From contig CALFYC010000087.1 in NCBI GenBank assembly GCA_937952895.1, positions 1 to 13,507 on the forward strand: a stretch of DNA of 13,507 bases, in the 5' to 3' direction. The position numbers were made by a program, and so were the translations under genes. The notes beneath the pieces are model-generated. The model searched no databases. It saw nothing but the letters and a program-made list of their open reading frames with translations, and was not told the origin of the DNA. The stretch is from an uncultured Neisseriaceae bacterium. Lineage in GTDB: Bacteria; Pseudomonadota; Gammaproteobacteria; Burkholderiales; UBA11063. Numbering within the stretch: the first letter of the stretch is position 1; the number at the start of each line of letters is the position of its first letter. This document shows positions 12,007-13,507 of this stretch, piece after piece.

Positions 12007-13507
12007 TTACGCTTTCATTAACATTTCTTTAAACAGGGCTTCGATATCATCATCAAAGCCAAGGCTTTTCACTTCCACTGGAGCAAACGAAGACCAGGGT
12101 TGATAATTAGCATAAACATACGACCATCCAGTAGCTCTAATAGCTGCAATTTCATTAACACATTTAAACATCGGTTCTACTAAAGAGCCAACATAAGTGT
12201 ATTTTTGAATTAAGGCATCATAAGGAGTTTCCTCTTTGATAGCACCTTTGTTATATTTGCTAATAAACCCTTTGATGGCTTTTAAGACACCAGAAGTATT
12301 AGCCCAACGAACGATATCCATTAAAATGCCAACAAGCTTAGCATCCATATTAAACGGAGCTGCAATTAAGCTATTAGCCACCTTTTCAGCATTTTGATCG
12401 TTTTTGGTCATATTAGCCAAGAAGTAAATATCGAAGGATGAAGAACCACCTTCCATATGCTTAATAGCATTAATAACTTTATCTTCAACAAGACGCGTAT
12501 AGAGATAACCAATCTTTTTCATTTCAGCTTTTGACAATGAACGTGGTGCAGTTTTAATTTTGCTATGATAAGTAGCTAAATAAGTACTGTACAAATTGTC
12601 ATCATCAAGCAAAGCTTTATACAACTCCATAACAGCACTTAACGTCCAAATATCATTGGTCGCACTACCAATATTGTTTTTAGCAATACTAGCGTTGTTT
12701 AAGAATTCAGCATACGTTTTTTTGTTTACTGAATCATAAGTTACCTGAGTCTCAAATAACTTATAAACATGCGGTTGGTCAAGTTTGGCATTCGTATCAA
12801 ATTCGCCTTTGTAAAAATCCAAAGTCCAAGCAGCTTCATGAATATCCACATTTTCATGTTTAAATTCACGCAACAATGCTTGACCTTCTTTATTTAAACA
12901 AAATGCTGGCATTAAATCGCCATCATTATCGGCATGCATTTTAGTACAGCTCATTGTAGAAATCAGAATCACATTACGATTATGATGAACAGACAAATAG
13001 TCTTCCATCACAATGTTATGATGCTCTAATAGGTGAGCTGCAAAACGATCTTTATCCCACACTTGCACTACATCCATACCTGTTTGCCACAGATAAGGAT
13101 TACGAGCAATAATTGCATAAGGGACATCAGAATCATCTTTTACTAAAGTGCTTAACAGTCCATGACAATAAGCTTTGGCTTTTTCTTCAGATGAAACATT
13201 CTCGATAAGCTTACCTTCGTTATCACGAATATTATTTGCCACCTCAACAAAGCGCCAATACTTCTCATCATCTAACATAACAATCACATTTGGTGGAATG
13301 TGAATATCAGTCATTTGCTTAGCATTAATACCATAAATACGAGGCTTCAATAACACTGAAGACAACGACATATTCATAGCGTCATTGCTATACAACATAC
13401 CATGTACAGCACGAATATAACGGTCAAATAACGATTGACGAAGTTTTAACTTGCTAATAAGGAAACCAAAATTTGGTCGTCCATTACTGCCAACACCAAT
13501 ACAAGCA
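12007..13507 (-). CDS. Two-barrel RNA polymerase, beta-prime/RdRP-like (5' part missing)
   Basis: The frame is open to the right edge, so the N-terminal part is missing; 499 residues are visible. The decisive motif is MHADNDGDLMPAF: Asp193, Asp195 and Asp197 of the visible part form DxDGD, which holds the catalytic magnesium in the double-psi beta-barrel of cellular RNA polymerases (NADFDGD), of eukaryotic RNA-dependent RNA polymerases and of phage enzymes such as YonO. Before it, ARNPYLWQTGMDVV (about residues 134-147) fits the RNPxL segment of that barrel, as in cellular RdRPs. After it, AKNNIGSATNDIWTL may match the 'IG.xSN' part. The first visible residues (GSNGRPNFGFLISKLKLRQSLFDRY) belong to the same barrel region or just before it. 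It would make phage RNA in the host. Exact subfamily and template are not decidable from this piece. The start at 13398 is only an internal Met. Confidence 0.85.
   Translation of the reverse strand, partial: ACIGVGSNGRPNFGFLISKLKLRQSLFDRYIRAVHGMLYSNDAMNMSLSSVLLKPRIYGINAKQMTDIHIPPNVIVMLDDEKYWRFVEVANNIRDNEGKLIENVSSEEKAKAYCHGLLSTLVKDDSDVPYAIIARNPYLWQTGMDVVQVWDKDRFAAHLLEHHNIVMEDYLSVHHNRNVILISTMSCTKMHADNDGDLMPAFCLNKEGQALLREFKHENVDIHEAAWTLDFYKGEFDTNAKLDQPHVYKLFETQVTYDSVNKKTYAEFLNNASIAKNNIGSATNDIWTLSAVMELYKALLDDDNLYSTYLATYHSKIKTAPRSLSKAEMKKIGYLYTRLVEDKVINAIKHMEGGSSSFDIYFLANMTKNDQNAEKVANSLIAAPFNMDAKLVGILMDIVRWANTSGVLKAIKGFISKYNKGAIKEETPYDALIQKYTYVGSLVEPMFKCVNEIAAIRATGWSYVYANYQPWSSFAPVEVKSLGFDDDIEALFKEMLMKA

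Overview
The window is AT-rich and very dense. About 38 genes, most of them under 100 codons, all read leftward on the minus strand. They are joined by short overlaps (many ATGA, GTGA or TAATG junctions) and have almost no intergenic DNA. The gene content points to a large tailed bacteriophage: a virus-type two-barrel RNA polymerase, a CCA-adding enzyme, several nucleotide-handling hydrolases, and many tiny membrane and zinc-binding proteins. The Cca protein looks proteobacterial in type (it reads much like the E. coli enzyme), so the host is probably a proteobacterium, perhaps a gammaproteobacterium. This is inference; no structural or packaging gene is present to confirm it.

Layout in the direction of transcription (high to low coordinates). 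13507-12007: the C-terminal ~499 residues of an RNA polymerase with a DxDGD metal-binding motif, running off the right edge, followed by a 13-bp hairpin. 11914-9431: small unknown proteins, including a basic protein, a Cys/acidic 53-mer, a Ser-rich membrane protein and an acidic 82-mer. 9438-8847: an iron/2-oxoglutarate oxygenase split by a one-base shift. 8850-7636: small unknown, Cys-rich and membrane proteins. 7639-7102: a metallophosphoesterase split by a one-base shift. 7091-6420: an HD phosphohydrolase. 6417-5969: a tandem pair of related small proteins. 5976-5286: a small basic protein and a Nudix hydrolase. 5266-4546: a candidate zinc ribbon and an unknown 207-residue protein, ended by a Rho-independent terminator. 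4482-2836: three membrane or exported proteins mixed with zinc-ribbon microproteins. 2816-1581: tRNA nucleotidyltransferase (cca). 1577-65: a conserved unknown, a DUF1737-like protein, a frameshifted 65-residue protein and a SpoT/MESH1-like HD hydrolase.

Taken together this looks like an accessory 'host takeover and metabolism' operon: tRNA 3'-end repair, removal or hydrolysis of nucleotides (Nudix, two HD proteins, metallophosphoesterase), protein or nucleic-acid hydroxylation, and a virus-encoded transcriptase. Most small proteins have no assignable function.

Three genes (541-737, 7102-7639, 8847-9438) are each restored to a full-length family-like protein by correcting one base. This pattern suits residual indel errors of a long-read assembly, though real mutation cannot be excluded. 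Six short genes lie in what look like gaps: 2836-2928, 4372-4482, 5150-5266, 9682-9846, 10627-10797 and 11513-11674. No gap longer than 300 bases remains without a gene.
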